In this document: positions 34,001 through 46,300 of the stretch, piece after piece
Position numbering within the stretch: position 1 is the first letter of the stretch
Layout: every line of letters begins with the position of its first letter
Source of the DNA: Bugula neritina
Taxonomy: Eukaryota; Bryozoa; Gymnolaemata; Cheilostomatida; Bugulidae
Length of the DNA: 64,000 bases
Assembly: GCA_964035545.1 (NCBI GenBank)
Contig: OZ037769.1
Location: 2,883,001-2,947,000 of the forward strand
Reading direction: 5' to 3'
The notes under the pieces: generated by a model
What the model saw: only the letters and a program-made list of their open reading frames with translations
Databases searched by the model: none
What the model was told of the DNA's origin: nothing
Made by a program: the position numbers and the translations under genes

Positions 34001-34840
34001 ACTAAATTATGTTACGTAATGTTATTATCTAGTTTGTGGGCAATGTTGTTGGAGGCCAAGTTCTAAGTTTAACTTATGTTTCATCTGATGCTGTAATATA
34101 TAAGAATATTTAGTTGCAACTTGTCCACAGGTTCTCTTTGTTTTTGGCAAATAGTATTGTGGGCTTCAACTGTATTTAGGAAGAGCTGTAAGCATGTGAA
34201 TTAAACATTCCCTCATTAATAATACTGATGTTATTATTATTTTTGTATATCAATATTAAAGTTGCGGTACTACAGGCGAGAAGTTACCCACTGATATAGA
34301 CTACTATGGTGTAGACCAATGGGCAGCCATACAGTATGACGTTGCGTCACCACGTAAAGAAATCATACACAGTTATGATCTTTCTACTGGAGCGATTAGA
34401 CACGGAGATTACAAGCTTGTGGTGAGTTGGGAAAGCATTCTGTTGTGTCGCAATATCTTCATATAAAATATTTTATTTTATTTTTCATACCTTTCGCTAC
34501 CCTCTAGATTTGCTGTGATAATAACATGAATGGGTGGTACCCCGAGCAGAAGTATGTTCCAACCAATCAGAATCCATACATCACGTGTGGAGAGCGTAAC
34601 TCCTCATTACCAGCATGCACCAAGGACAAACCCTGTCTGTATGATATTCAGTCTGACCCTTGTGAATACAACAACATTGCCTCTCTCAAGCCTCAGCTCT
34701 CTAAATTGCTGCTGGAGAAGTTGGAGACGTTTGCAGATGCTGCCCAACCACCTAGAAACAAGCCCAGTGACCCTGCTGCCTTCCCCAGGTTCCATAACGG
34801 CCACTGGACCAACTGGCTGGATAAAAACCCAATTTACTAG
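31029..34840 (+). CDS. Arylsulfatase B-like enzyme, copy 2
   Basis: Nine exons at positions equivalent to copy 1: 31029-31127, 31254-31526, 31842-31958, 32364-32495, 32719-32845, 33291-33444, 33760-33899, 34276-34421, 34508-34840. They total 1521 nt (506 residues). Signal peptide, VVADDLGYTDVGF, the formylglycine signature CTPSRGSLLTGRH (C70) and TTDNGG are all intact, so it should be an active sulfatase. Exons 1-4 have diverged from copy 1. Exon 5 is identical over 127 nt and most of exons 6 and 9 nearly so, which points to gene conversion. Ends DKNPIY, unlike copy 1. Substrate not known. Confidence 0.93.
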
Positions 34841-35920
34841 CTTCAAATCATTTCAAGATTTGAATTTCTACTATCCATCTGCTTGCTTTATTATTGTGTG
34901 CAATTTTTAGTGTATCGTCATAAAATTTACACATTCCTTCACTTTATTTTATATTTACATTTTCAAACAATTTTCCCGGTTTTGTATAATTTGTAAACCC
35001 TACTTTTGTTTAGCTTCAAGAGTTGCTCATCATGGAGTAACTGAGTCTTTTATTTAAAAGTATTTGCTGTTAATTTTTGTTTTTATAATTTACAGTTTTT
35101 ATTTAAAGACATGACTTTAGCTACGTAGCAGTTTTATATCATATCATATACCCTAGGGTTAGCAGAGTCTACTTATCAGACGTTATGAGCATTGAGAAAA
35201 TAACTAACTCCCTTAGCATGAGAGTTTTAGATGCATTATCCTTTTCAATCATTCCTGTATTATAGGATATTTTGACATGGTACAAATCATGCCAGGTTAG
35301 AATTGGGTAGTCACAAGCATTCTAGTGATGGAGAAAAGTGCTACATTCCACCATTTTCATTATGTTGGACGAAGACAATCATTTTAGCTATACATGTATG
35401 TTTTTTTGTAAAATGAAAAAAATAATATCCTTTGAGTTATCCTCTTCAATTTGTTAGCAAAGCATAACAATGCCTTGTTTCTTTAGTATATTAACGCTTT
35501 AGGAAGTAGAAAATACTCATTTTACAACTTTTTTGTTGCAGCTCTTTATTTGCTTTTTATACAACAATTAAATTTGATAATTTGACACTAGCAGTCACAT
35601 GACCACCCATACACAGTATCAATACTTTTCATAATTCTGAAACAGCCATTGCAATCATATATTTTGTTTATATAAATAATATAACTTATAGAGAACATAT
35701 AACTATTTTCAACTGCAATTGTGTATAATACATATATCATGGTGCATAGCTGACCAGCTATAAAAATTTACAACAAGTAATTCAATTAAGTTCAATTTTC
35801 ATGAATACCATATAATACATTAAATAATATTAGATTGCTATGGCATGGTAAAAATATTCAATATGTAATATTCATGATAAATTTGACTAAACTGGCTATG
35901 GAAGATTACAGGGGAGATTT
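34841..35920. other. convergent intergenic region, sulfatase copy 2 / EMC2
   Basis: Presumably carries the 3' UTRs of two genes pointing at each other. No further reading frame or RNA gene is supportable. Confidence 0.6.
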
Positions 35921-38900
35921 TCAGACTAGAGAATCTAATAGTGAATTCATTGCAGCTTCGTGTATCGACTGGGTACCGGACTTGGCTTTCTACAATATAA
36001 ATACATACTTCTAATTCTACAATATAAATATATACTTGTAATTCTACAATATAAATACATACTTATAATTCTACAATATAAATATATACTTCTAATTCTA
36101 CAATATAAATGTATACTTCTAACTCTACAATATAAATTTTTCATTCTAAATCTACACAATGAATAATTCTTTGTTTCACTTAGCTTTGGTTACTTTTAAA
36201 TAATCCGTTATCATAAATCCTACTGCCTTCCAACATTTCAAAAATACTTCTACACTCGCTGAGCTACAATTCTTACCTTAAACTGATCATCAAGCTTGGC
36301 TATGGCCTTTTTAGCTATACTAATGTGTTCAACTTTTGATTTACTCTTTGAAGCTGCCAACTTTTGTGAACACTGAAAGTAAACAGCACACAGTTAATGT
36401 TAATTAGTAAGGCCAAAAGAAGAAGGTAAAACAGCAGGGCGACTAGGTAGACAAAGATGATTGAAACAGTGAGCTAGCTGGTAGGCAGTAGGCTAATGTG
36501 TGGATAAGTAAGTCACATGCAGGTAGGGGGAGGGCAGTGGTGGATAAGAAATCCATTTGCAGGTGGGGGAGGGCAGTGGTGGATAAGAAAGTAAACTTGA
36601 GATATTCACAAGATCAATCAGAAAAGCAGATATTTGGGAGAGAGTTGGGTGAGTACTTGAATAGACAAGAAATCTAACTCTCGTTCATTACCACTGAGGC
36701 TAAGATAACAAAGTTATAAGCAAACCTAAAACACATTATTTTCAGTAACAAGAGTTGGTTAGTAAAGAGTACTACACTCACCAAAACAATGCCGTACAGC
36801 GCTCTAACATTACTACTCGATAGTTTACTAGCTTGACTGAAGTAAACCCTGGCCAACTCAAAATCACCCTGACTATACTTTATCTACAAAACAAATAGAT
36901 ACTAATATAATTATTAAATAACATATACAATGCTACTATAATAGAGGCCAACACCATAAAGCTCAATTACCAAGGAATTTTCCTTCCTAAACTAAAGTCA
37001 TTTCTAAACAAATATGAAGTTTTTACTGATGAAGATCACAGCAATGCTGGTAGAATTGTCTCAAAATGATAACCACAATAACATTATTCAACCATCAACA
37101 CTGAATAAAAGTTCAGCCATCCAACGAGTAGAGTACCCACGTACCTCAGCGTATCTTTGGTGAAACAGATGATTGTTGGGATTATTTAGTATGAGTTCTT
37201 CCACACAGAACGCTGCCTTCTCATAGTCAGCCTGACTGAGGTAGAGTTCACTCAGCTCCATCCAACCTTCAAAGTCCATACAGCTTCTACAAATTGTTCA
37301 TTTATTCATGTTACAGAAAGTACTATGGGAAAAGCTTGAATTAGAACAAACGTGGCTTTAAAACTCCTTAACAACTGAAACAATAAACATAAGCAAGTGA
37401 ATGCAAAAAATAATACTCTAATTATAGAGCCTGATATTAACTCCTATAAAATTTATTTCTCCAGCGTATTATATTTAACTACTGACTGAAAGTTTCAGCA
37501 TAATTGGACACACAAGCACAAACACAAGCACACAAACATGTACGGTATAGAATACAAAACACATTCTAGCACAGCTTTCCAGGATAACCTACACTTCCAG
37601 GTACTTGTTCAGAGCTGAGACAGCGTCAGCAATCTTTCCCTGAGTCTTATACAAGGCCACCATTCTTTTCTGTGTAGCCTACAGGAACAGGAACGAAGAA
37701 TTAGAATAACTCTCACAATACATACTCAACAAGTCAATTTCACTCTGTATATGGAAAAATGCATGAATTTACTAAGCATCTGATCATTGAAAGACATACT
37801 AGAAAACAGTCCAGTCAGTGAAATGTATGATGCATACTATTAAGAGTCACAGAGTACTTTTTCCATTGAAACTGCATATAAAACTTTATGCATTTGCAGT
37901 AAAATTTAAACACATCAGAACTATACAGATCATAGCCAACTTTTCTAGAAAAGATGGTTGAGTGGGCAGTTAGACAGTATACATGAAGGGAAGTATATTA
38001 TAAGTATATATGAAGGGAAGTATATTATAAGTATACATGAAGGGAAGTATATTATAAGTACTTACGAAATCTACTGGGTCATTCTCAAGAATTTTTGAAT
38101 ATATGTGTTCAGCTTTATCATACCTACAAGATATATCATATCATAGCATATCATCACATTATAAACATATATCACAGATTATGATGGAAAATCTACTGAG
38201 CCAACAACTTATAGAGGTATCACTTAGGTCTTAGTGCATAACTACCTTCTCAACACTATATGCATGGTAATACTAACTACTGAATACTGATAATGACAAG
38301 TCCCGAAACTAATAGCACATTGACTAAATTCATAGTTTATAGAATATGCAAAAAGGCACAAACACAATGAAATATTGTCACAGAATTGCAGCATATAACC
38401 ACATAAGTGCTAGATTACACTTACTGTTCCCTGGCCTCCATGTACATTCCTTGCAACCTTTTCAGTCGGTTGCTATCACTAAACTGCCCTTGAATTAGCG
38501 TGAAAAGATTCTAGAAAATTCGGAATAAACTAGTTCAATTGTCAGTCAATTTCATACTATTATTCTTGAAAGTCGAAGTAATAATTAAAACGAGTGAGAG
38601 CATGAAGACCAGCCATTATTAATATATTTAGAAACTAAATTATACATTGATACTCAGAGAGGACAACTCTGAGTCATGCATTACTAAGAAGTTATAAATG
38701 ATTATTAGCTTTTAAATGTCTTTTTCAGCATAGAACTTTAAAAAGATTAACCCAGCCTGCTTTATCTTTATCGACTATAAGTGTATATTTTACACACTCT
38801 TCTGGTATTGGAGAAACAAAGTAAAGCGAAACAATGCTGTGAGTATTTTTAAAAGATTTGTCGTCAAGCATTGAAATCAGTTTAATCAATCTTTCAACAA

Positions 38901-40626
38901 ACCCTTCAGTCTACATCATATTATAGTAATAGAGAAAAACTGACATACTTACTCCCGCTGTTGAATATTCACCGACATCTAAGGATGCCATAAATATCTG
39001 CTCTAATATCAGCCATTCTACAACACATAATTCATCTCTCTCCCGATACTTTCCACTTTATGTAAAATATCATTCGTTACTGCCTTCTAATACATTGACA
39101 TTAATCATCACAGCTATCACAGAAGAAGTAAGAAATAGTTTTTCCGTAAAAATGCCAAAACCAGACTCATGTTTATTCTCAGGAAATACTTATATAATAA
39201 CTTGTTTTCTACTAAATTCTTCTACCAACTCTTAATATCAAGCAATTGTGTAACAAATACAAAATTCTAATGAAAGACAACAGCTCGAGAAGTAGAGTGA
39301 CGCAAATAATGCTTGAAGGTACAACACTCACTGTCTGCACCGAGTCCATTTATGTTATCAGATATGTAATCACTCCAGAGGTCCATCACCTTGTCGCTGT
39401 GTCGTATGTTCTCATTGCGCATCTGTTTGAGTCTTTCTACGGCACCTGAAAACAAACTTGACTGATACATGTTACCATATGACTCCATCATATAACATGA
39501 TTAATTTTAAATTATCACAATTGCTGGCATGTCTTTTAAATATCCAAGAATGTATTAAAAGGTTTGAGTTCAAACCAATATTACACTTTAGTATAAACTA
39601 CAAAAAAACTTTGATACTTGTATTCACATTATTTATGTTATATTCATGAGTCAAATGTCAATCCCACACAAAATCAAATGCAGTAGATAGTCATAATGTC
39701 CAAAAATTTAATTCAGCTAGTGTTACGCCTACGGCTACTGCTACCCTAAAGCAATATAAATAAAAATTAGTGACCAATACTAAATTATTATTTAATAATA
39801 AAGTAGGAAAACAATTTAAAATTATCAAAAAATTTAATTACAATTATTATTATTAACCCATTAACTTTAAGTATAACATTAACGATTTTTATAGCAGAAG
39901 GGTGTTAACATTGTTTATGTAAAATAATTTTGCCCCCATTGGGAATCAAACCCGAGACCTCCGGCTTGCAAGCAAGTGTGCTAACCATTACACCAAGAGG
40001 ACCACTGAGTAATCACAGCACTACAGTTTTAGACTACTGCCAAAGTACTGACAACTTATTTTTTATAAGCGGCACATCCTTTCTTCCCTCTAGGGAGGTC
40101 CAGTGTGGAGATAACGTCGACAAGTATCGACAGGTACAATAGTAATACGAGTATCATAATGATAATGATAATCATAGTGATAATCAATCATTATTCATAA
40201 TCATAACTACAATGATAATCTAAATCATAACATTAACAATAATGACAATCGATATCATTTAAATTTTCAGAGTCGTAATTCACATTCACTATAACTGTTA
40301 GTGTTATCATAACCTCAACTTCAACTTGCCATTGATATTCAATTCCATATTGATAATCATAGTGATAATGATATTATTATTATTAATATTAATATTATTA
40401 TTATTAATATCCAAATTCAATTCATAATATTAATATAAATACTAATAGATTAATAGGAATTGATTTACAGACACTCAAACTTTGAATTAAAAATAAATTA
40501 CTTAATAAAATTAGAATATGCTTCATATTGAATAAAATATTAAGGTTTTTTAGTGAGAATTGGCTACAATTGTGAATAACTAAATTGAGAAGTACCTGAA
40601 AATGTTGACACAGTGGATGCGGCCAT
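35921..40626 (-). CDS. EMC2: ER membrane protein complex subunit 2 (TPR protein)
   Basis: Ten exons on the minus strand, 5' to 3': 40596-40626, 39332-39445, 38953-39017, 38425-38510, 38066-38123, 37593-37678, 37145-37286, 36782-36883, 36277-36372, 35921-35989. They total 849 nt (282 residues; human EMC2 has 297). The match to EMC2 is clear in [20 protein letters not shown] with [20 protein letters not shown], in [20 protein letters not shown], and in [14 protein letters not shown]. These are TPR helices that cap the cytosolic side of the EMC insertase, which inserts tail-anchored and multipass proteins in the ER. It starts 206 bp from DNALI1 on the opposite strand. Two introns carry tandem repeats anchored on their splice sites. 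Confidence 0.95.
35990..36150. repeat. 27-bp minisatellite abutting and copying the last EMC2 splice acceptor
   Basis: Plus-strand units ctacaatataaatacatac (then ttctaatt), about six copies. On the gene strand each unit ends ttgtag, the same as the acceptor of exon 10 at 35990-35991. Confidence 0.9.
37983..38065. repeat. 27-bp tandem repeat starting at the EMC2 exon 5 donor
   Basis: Three units. On the gene strand the first begins with the donor gtaagtacttataatatact, followed by copies beginning gtatactt and atatactt. The array ends exactly at the exon boundary (38066). Confidence 0.9.
39931..40010 (-). mobile_element. tRNA-derived SINE fragment or tRNA pseudogene
   Basis: The minus strand has a tRNA-like A box (tggtgtaatggttagcac) and B box (gggtttgattccc) at normal spacing. 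The putative acceptor strands (ggtcctc and the 3' end ggggc) do not pair, and the anticodon stem is poor. Located in EMC2 intron 1. Confidence 0.6.
40140..40450. repeat. palindrome-rich low-complexity block in EMC2 intron 1
   Basis: Repeated gataatcat / atgattat words and near-palindromes such as aatattaatattaatatt, like the blocks at 23630 and 50040. Confidence 0.55.
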
Positions 40627-40832
40627 TTTTACTATGCTGGTTTCCGTTACCAAACCTGACCAATCTATGATAGTAAAACGATCAATTTTTTCCCGATAAT
40701 TACAGCTTTGAAAACCGGTTAGGTTAGTGGGATACGGAAACAGTCGTTTCCCCAGCTACGCTTAGTCACTAGGTTTTTGACGTGCTTGGCTAATACAGTG
40801 AAACACACAATCTCAAACAGTAACTGAGAAAA
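40627..40832. promoter_or_regulatory. bidirectional promoter region, EMC2 / DNALI1
   Basis: Only 206 bp separates the two divergent start codons, so both 5' UTRs and core promoters must fit here. It is less AT-rich than its surroundings. It contains a CRE-like TGACGTG (about 40779) and a CCAAT box (about 40660). No convincing TATA box. Motif roles are inference. Confidence 0.7.
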
Positions 40833-42906
40833 ATGATTCCTCCCAACTCATCGCTTGTTAAGTATGACAACCCAGTGTTGGTTAGCAGAAACACAGAGAA
40901 AAAGACTCCAAAGGTAAAGTATTTGCAACAGCCAGTAACAGTTTTTAAACAATCACCAACAGGCAACAAAGTATTTGGTTTCAACCTGTTATTCAAGTTT
41001 TAAACCAGAAGTCACAATGTAATTGTATTGCTCAATCTGAGTTTAAAAACTCAGCTAGCAGTTTTTTTACACTTTTCACATTTTTTAATAAATGTTTCAA
41101 AAACAGTACGTTTTTTGCTTTTCTGTTCTATCAAGAGTTTGTACTAGAACTGAAAGGTTATTAATTTTTGTCTTAAGCTTTATGTACGCAATACACTTTC
41201 ATTTATTGTTCCAACTCAGATTAATATTTATTGTTTTTTCTTCTACATATTTCAATCTCAAAGCATTTGTTCAATACTAGTAATAATGATATTTTAATTT
41301 TAAATACTATTTTTTTTATTAAAATTTAGTATTAATCCGATTGTAACATTTGGTGAAGCCTCAAATTATAATTACTGATTGTGATTTAATGTGTGCGTAT
41401 TTTAAGTGTGAAAAGCAACAAAAGCATCGTTTTGATTTTAGTCTCGACCTTTGAAAGTCAACTCCACATCTCCTCAGCCAGGATCTGGCCCTGTTCCAAC
41501 TCCACCAGGAAAGAAGCTTCCTCCAGTTGATGCCAAAAACAATCAGCAAACAGATGAGATTTTAAATTCTATTTTACCACCTAGAGAATGGACAGAGAAC
41601 GGACAACTCTGGGTAAGAGTTTGATAGTTTTAAATGATTACACCATGAACAGCTAATAACCTACATATAAAATTAGTTGAATAGCAATTTCAAATTAAAT
41701 AAACCAACAGTAAGCCAATCAACCAACTAGTCTTTAAGAATTGGAAAAATATTTTGACAATAAATTGAAATAATGAAATCTAACTTTAGGTACAGCAAGT
41801 ATCTAGTACTCCGGCTACTCGACTAGATGTGGTCAATCAGCAAGAAGAACTGGACAGACGACTTCAACAGCGCCAGGCTAGAGAGACAGGAATATGTCCT
41901 GTGAGACGTGAACTGTACTCACAGTGTTTTGGTAAGATGTATGGAAGAATATAGATCTTATAAACTTATACGACAATTGAATGATGTTATAGCCTATTAG
42001 CTCCTGCACTGAAATAACCCTTTTTTCTGATAAAAATATTATATAATCTCGAAGCATTGTAGATTAATAAATAAATTCTTTATTGGTATATTAATACACC
42101 ATTTTGGTATAAACTTCAGATGAGCTAATAAGACAAGTCACCATCAACTGCGCAGAAAGAGGTTTGTTGTTGCTGAGAGTAAGAGATGAGATTAGGATGA
42201 CCATAGCTGCATACCAGACCCTGTATGAAAGCAGCGTGGCTTTTGGTATGAGGAAGGCTCTGCAAGCTGAACAAGGGAAAGCAGACATGGAGAAGAAGGT
42301 AAGAAAGTCACTGGCTATTTTTCAAACTCAGACTCCGAAGAACCTGGGTTTAGTTAGACTAACCTATTACTACTATACACAGCTCAGAATGTTTTCTTTG
42401 CACCAACATGAATTTATGGCTGATATTTGATCAGATTGCGGAGCTGGAGCAAGACAAGCGTGACCTTGAAAGACAGGTCAATGAACTGAAAGCGAGATGT
42501 GAACAGATAGAGAAGAGGGCTGCAGAGCTGAGACAGGTTGAGGAGAAGAAACATTCTGAAGAACTCCAGTTTCTAAAGAGAACTAATGCTCAGCTAAAGG
42601 TAAAGTTCAATTAAATAAATATCAAAAAAATATGCCAAAATTACTGGCTGAATCATATATATTAATTTGAATAAATGTTTCTCACTTCTACAATTTTGTA
42701 GAACTGTGATAAAAATTAAATCTTTTATGTAAAACACATAATATATATCTATAAGACTTTCAGAATAACTTAAACCAATAAACAGTATCAGATTAGAAGT
42801 ATGAACTATCTCATACTGTTACATAGAGCTGTTGTGTTATTATATTGTATATTATATTTAATTCTAGAATCAACTTGAAGGAATCATTGCACCAAACAAG
42901 AAATAA
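40833..42906 (+). CDS. DNALI1: Axonemal dynein light intermediate chain 1 (p28)
   Basis: Six exons: 40833-40913, 41442-41612, 41790-41931, 42120-42298, 42435-42599, 42868-42906. They total 777 nt (258 residues, like the human protein). Similarity is strong throughout: it begins MIPPNSSLVKYDNPVLVSRN. The central part contains RQARETGICPVRRELYSQCF and RDEIRMTIAAYQTLYESSVA. The rest is a coiled coil (DLERQVNELKARCEQIEKRA) ending EGIIAPNKK. The protein is a subunit of single-headed inner-arm dyneins, binding the heavy-chain stem in the axoneme of cilia and flagella. It is the best evidence here that the organism makes motile cilia. The neighbour EMC2 is divergent. Confidence 0.98.
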
Positions 42907-43363
42907 ATTAAGAATAAGTGAAAGATGAATGCCTTGTTTCACATTGATCTCTAGAAGAGGATAGACTTTTATGGAACATCTTGAGCAGTGAGGTCTATAG
43001 ACAATGTGTCAATAATTTGTGAGAACATAATGAAACAGAAAACAAAACCATCTATCTCTTGTTGTTATTTATTTATTGCATCATTCTATTATAAATCTTA
43101 CAATAGTGTATTAAATCTATAATCCATTTAATTTTGTATTTACATAAATATATGAATTTACCAATTCTATCTAAATGCCATACCTTCTGTTAAAAATAAA
43201 GTTCAACCTTCAAAATACAATAACGTAAATAAATATAGGCACATTTTTTTTAAAAAAACTATTGATTTATAGCAACTTTACAAAATAACTATGACAGTTT
43301 GCTGAGAATTTGAGCAGAACTATTTATTGCGTTTATTGAATACCAATTTCCTTACTATATAGT
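42907..43363. other. convergent 3' region, DNALI1 / TRAPPC12
   Basis: Short AT-rich stretch shared by the 3' ends of two converging genes. AATAAA-type signals occur near 43195 (plus strand). No gene seen. Confidence 0.6.
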
Positions 43364-46300
43364 TCATACTTTTAGGCAATTGATATTAAAACCATTACCT
43401 TTATATTGATTAGCAAGAAACAGCAATCTATGCTTTTTAACAAGAGCTGCATTGACCTCTAGTTCATAGAAAGAGCAAAGATTAGTTACGATTGTGTCTT
43501 GGAGATACTTGCTGGGATCTGACATGATCAGCTCCTCCAGAACCAGGGTGGCTGTCTTTACCTGCTCACTATACAGCATACTAGCGGCAGCGTTGTTTTT
43601 AGCCTGCATGAGAAAATGTACAACAGAATATATTATATTGAAATGTTAACACCAAGTAAAATATACTTTTTGTTTTCCTAATGCAATGAAGAATGCAGTC
43701 AATACTTGAAATTCGGAGTTGTTTTATCTTTTAAGAGTTTAATATTTCAAAGAAAGACAACTCCTTCAAAATAATGCAGATAGTTATAAATCTGCAACAG
43801 CATAATTAAGGGCTGGAATGAACAATTAGGTAACATATGAACACAGTATTCATCCAATAAACTTCCATCAAGTTGGTAATAGAAGCAATACAGTTTCTAG
43901 CAATCACACATTATAAATATTTATATTAAATTAAAAACAATTTTGTCACTCATGCTTTTCCCATTCAGCATCCAATATTTACAAGCAAATAGTTTATTAT
44001 TCACACATGAAATGCACACTGCAAGGCGAGGCACAAGCCCTAGCTAGAACCAAAAGCTACAGGGGCTGTTGTATACTCACTAGAGTTGTTAGTAAAGGAT
44101 GTGTTGCAGCTTTAGCAAAGAGAGCGGGAGCTTGACCATAGTTACCACTGCATACGTTCAGATAGCCACTGCAATAAATATCACAACGTTGATATCTTCA
44201 CTGCACAGTTAGAAATAAGAATTACCAAATAATATGAATCGTAATTTACTAAATACTACATCAAAATATACTTGTAAACAAATCTTGAAAAAAATTAAAT
44301 GAAATGAATAGTCAGAGTAGACACATTAGTAGTGGGATACATTATGTATTAGCAACACATGAAGAAAATAAAATCGGCTGAATAAGAGCTCAATGGGAAG
44401 TCTAATACTCATAATATATATATTTATTATTTGTAATATATCTTTATGTTACTTATAACATAAAGGTATGAGCTACAATATCGATACATATATTACCTAT
44501 ATTATAAATAAACATTACCTGTGTAGCAATGAAAGACCAGCTTTTAGTTCTTCATCTTTACACGCATTTACTGATAGTTCAAAATACTTCTCTGCACACT
44601 TTAATGCTCCCATCTGAAGCACACAATATACTACATGAGACTAACAATATAATATACAGAACACCTCATGTATACAGGTACATTGGTATATAAATATATA
44701 TGTATATAAATATATTACCAGGTATATAAGTGTGTATAGCACAGAAGATAAACCAAATAAGATATTGAATAGCACAGTTCATCATTACAAAGCAAGTGTG
44801 AGCAGTAGTTTCAGCTTCCTTATAATATAAATAAATAATAATATACAATATATATAATATAAATAGTACTATCAGTACTACCAGCTGTATGCTGTATGTA
44901 TGGGTATATAAAGACAAAGTTCACAACTAGAATAGTATAGGAAGGAGAAGAAGAGTACCCGCCCAGATTGGTTAACTTCAGGGCTATATTCTGCTACAGA
45001 ACCTAGTCTACCAACACTACACTCACCAGCAAACACACTCGGGCGAGAGTGCTGTATGTGAAGCAGGCATTGTCCGCATCTTTCACCAATATTTCTTCAT
45101 ACATTTTAGTAGCTAGCCTGAACTCCCTCATATCTGTGAGACCAGAAGCTAGGGCGTACATTACCTGTAACTCTCTTTGTCTCCATAGCGACAATGAAGC
45201 TAAATATAACATGTATAATATATTAAAATTAACATCTTATAAACTAGACAGAAGACATCAAAGTGTTTATATTACGGCTTACACTCTAAGATAGTAATTC
45301 TTTGAAAAAATAAAAATACTTGAAAAATAATCAGAATATTTATAATTGTTTTTATATTATTCTACTATTATAAACTCACATGAGTTTATAATAATATATT
45401 ACAAATACTTTAATGTCCGTAGTCTAGTTCATAAGTTTAAAAATTAGACTGAACACATCAAAGTGTATTTAGGCCAGTGATTCTTTGTGCGAATGAAGTC
45501 AAAGAAAAGATGACCAAAATATTAATAATTTATAGTTATAGTATTCTACTACTACGTAACTAGTTATCTATACAATCAGTTACTGCAGGTATGTAATACC
45601 TGCTCGACTAGCTTCTGATATGACAGTGGCACCTCCATCTTCACAACCCCCGCTCTGTAGGTTGTGTAGAATTTTAGTTACTTGCTCTCTGATATAGAAC
45701 AGTCTGTCTAGCGATTCATTGTGTCGGCCCAAGAACTGTGGCAAGCAGGCGTAGAGCAGACGTAAACTAAAGGGCACCATACTACCTGCAAACCATTCAA
45801 AAGAGTGAAAGATTGTGACTAACAGAAAATAACCAAAATAAACGTAAATATGTGATTGTAACTGGTGTTATAAATGATTATGTAAATAGTAGATTAATAT
45901 AGATGTTTCAATGGTTAGACATTAACATTTTAAAACTCTCAACACACAAAATACGTGGTAATTAGAAGCTACAAAAACAGATTTGAAGCGGATTGCAAGT
46001 AGCTACAACCAAATGAACATTAAACCTGATGAGTATGTGAGTGTGTAATGAGTAATGAGTAACGCATAAATCACACGGCTTGGTAACTACTGCGTAATGC
46101 TAAGTGTAGAGTCACATGACGTAGTCACGTGACATCACTGACCGTTGCGTCCAGGGTAGAGCTGGTGGTGGAACTCAAAGTGGAGTTCAGGACTGTCCAT
46201 GTGAGAGAACTGTTGGCACTCGGCCTCTGCAATGCTATACATTCTCAACTTTGTGAGGAGGGACACCCTTACCGCCCATACCTGCAATATAGTGTGCAGG

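Noticed and set aside
39931-40010. Functional tRNA gene on the minus strand
   Set aside because: A and B boxes are present but the acceptor and anticodon stems do not pair; a SINE or pseudogene fits better.
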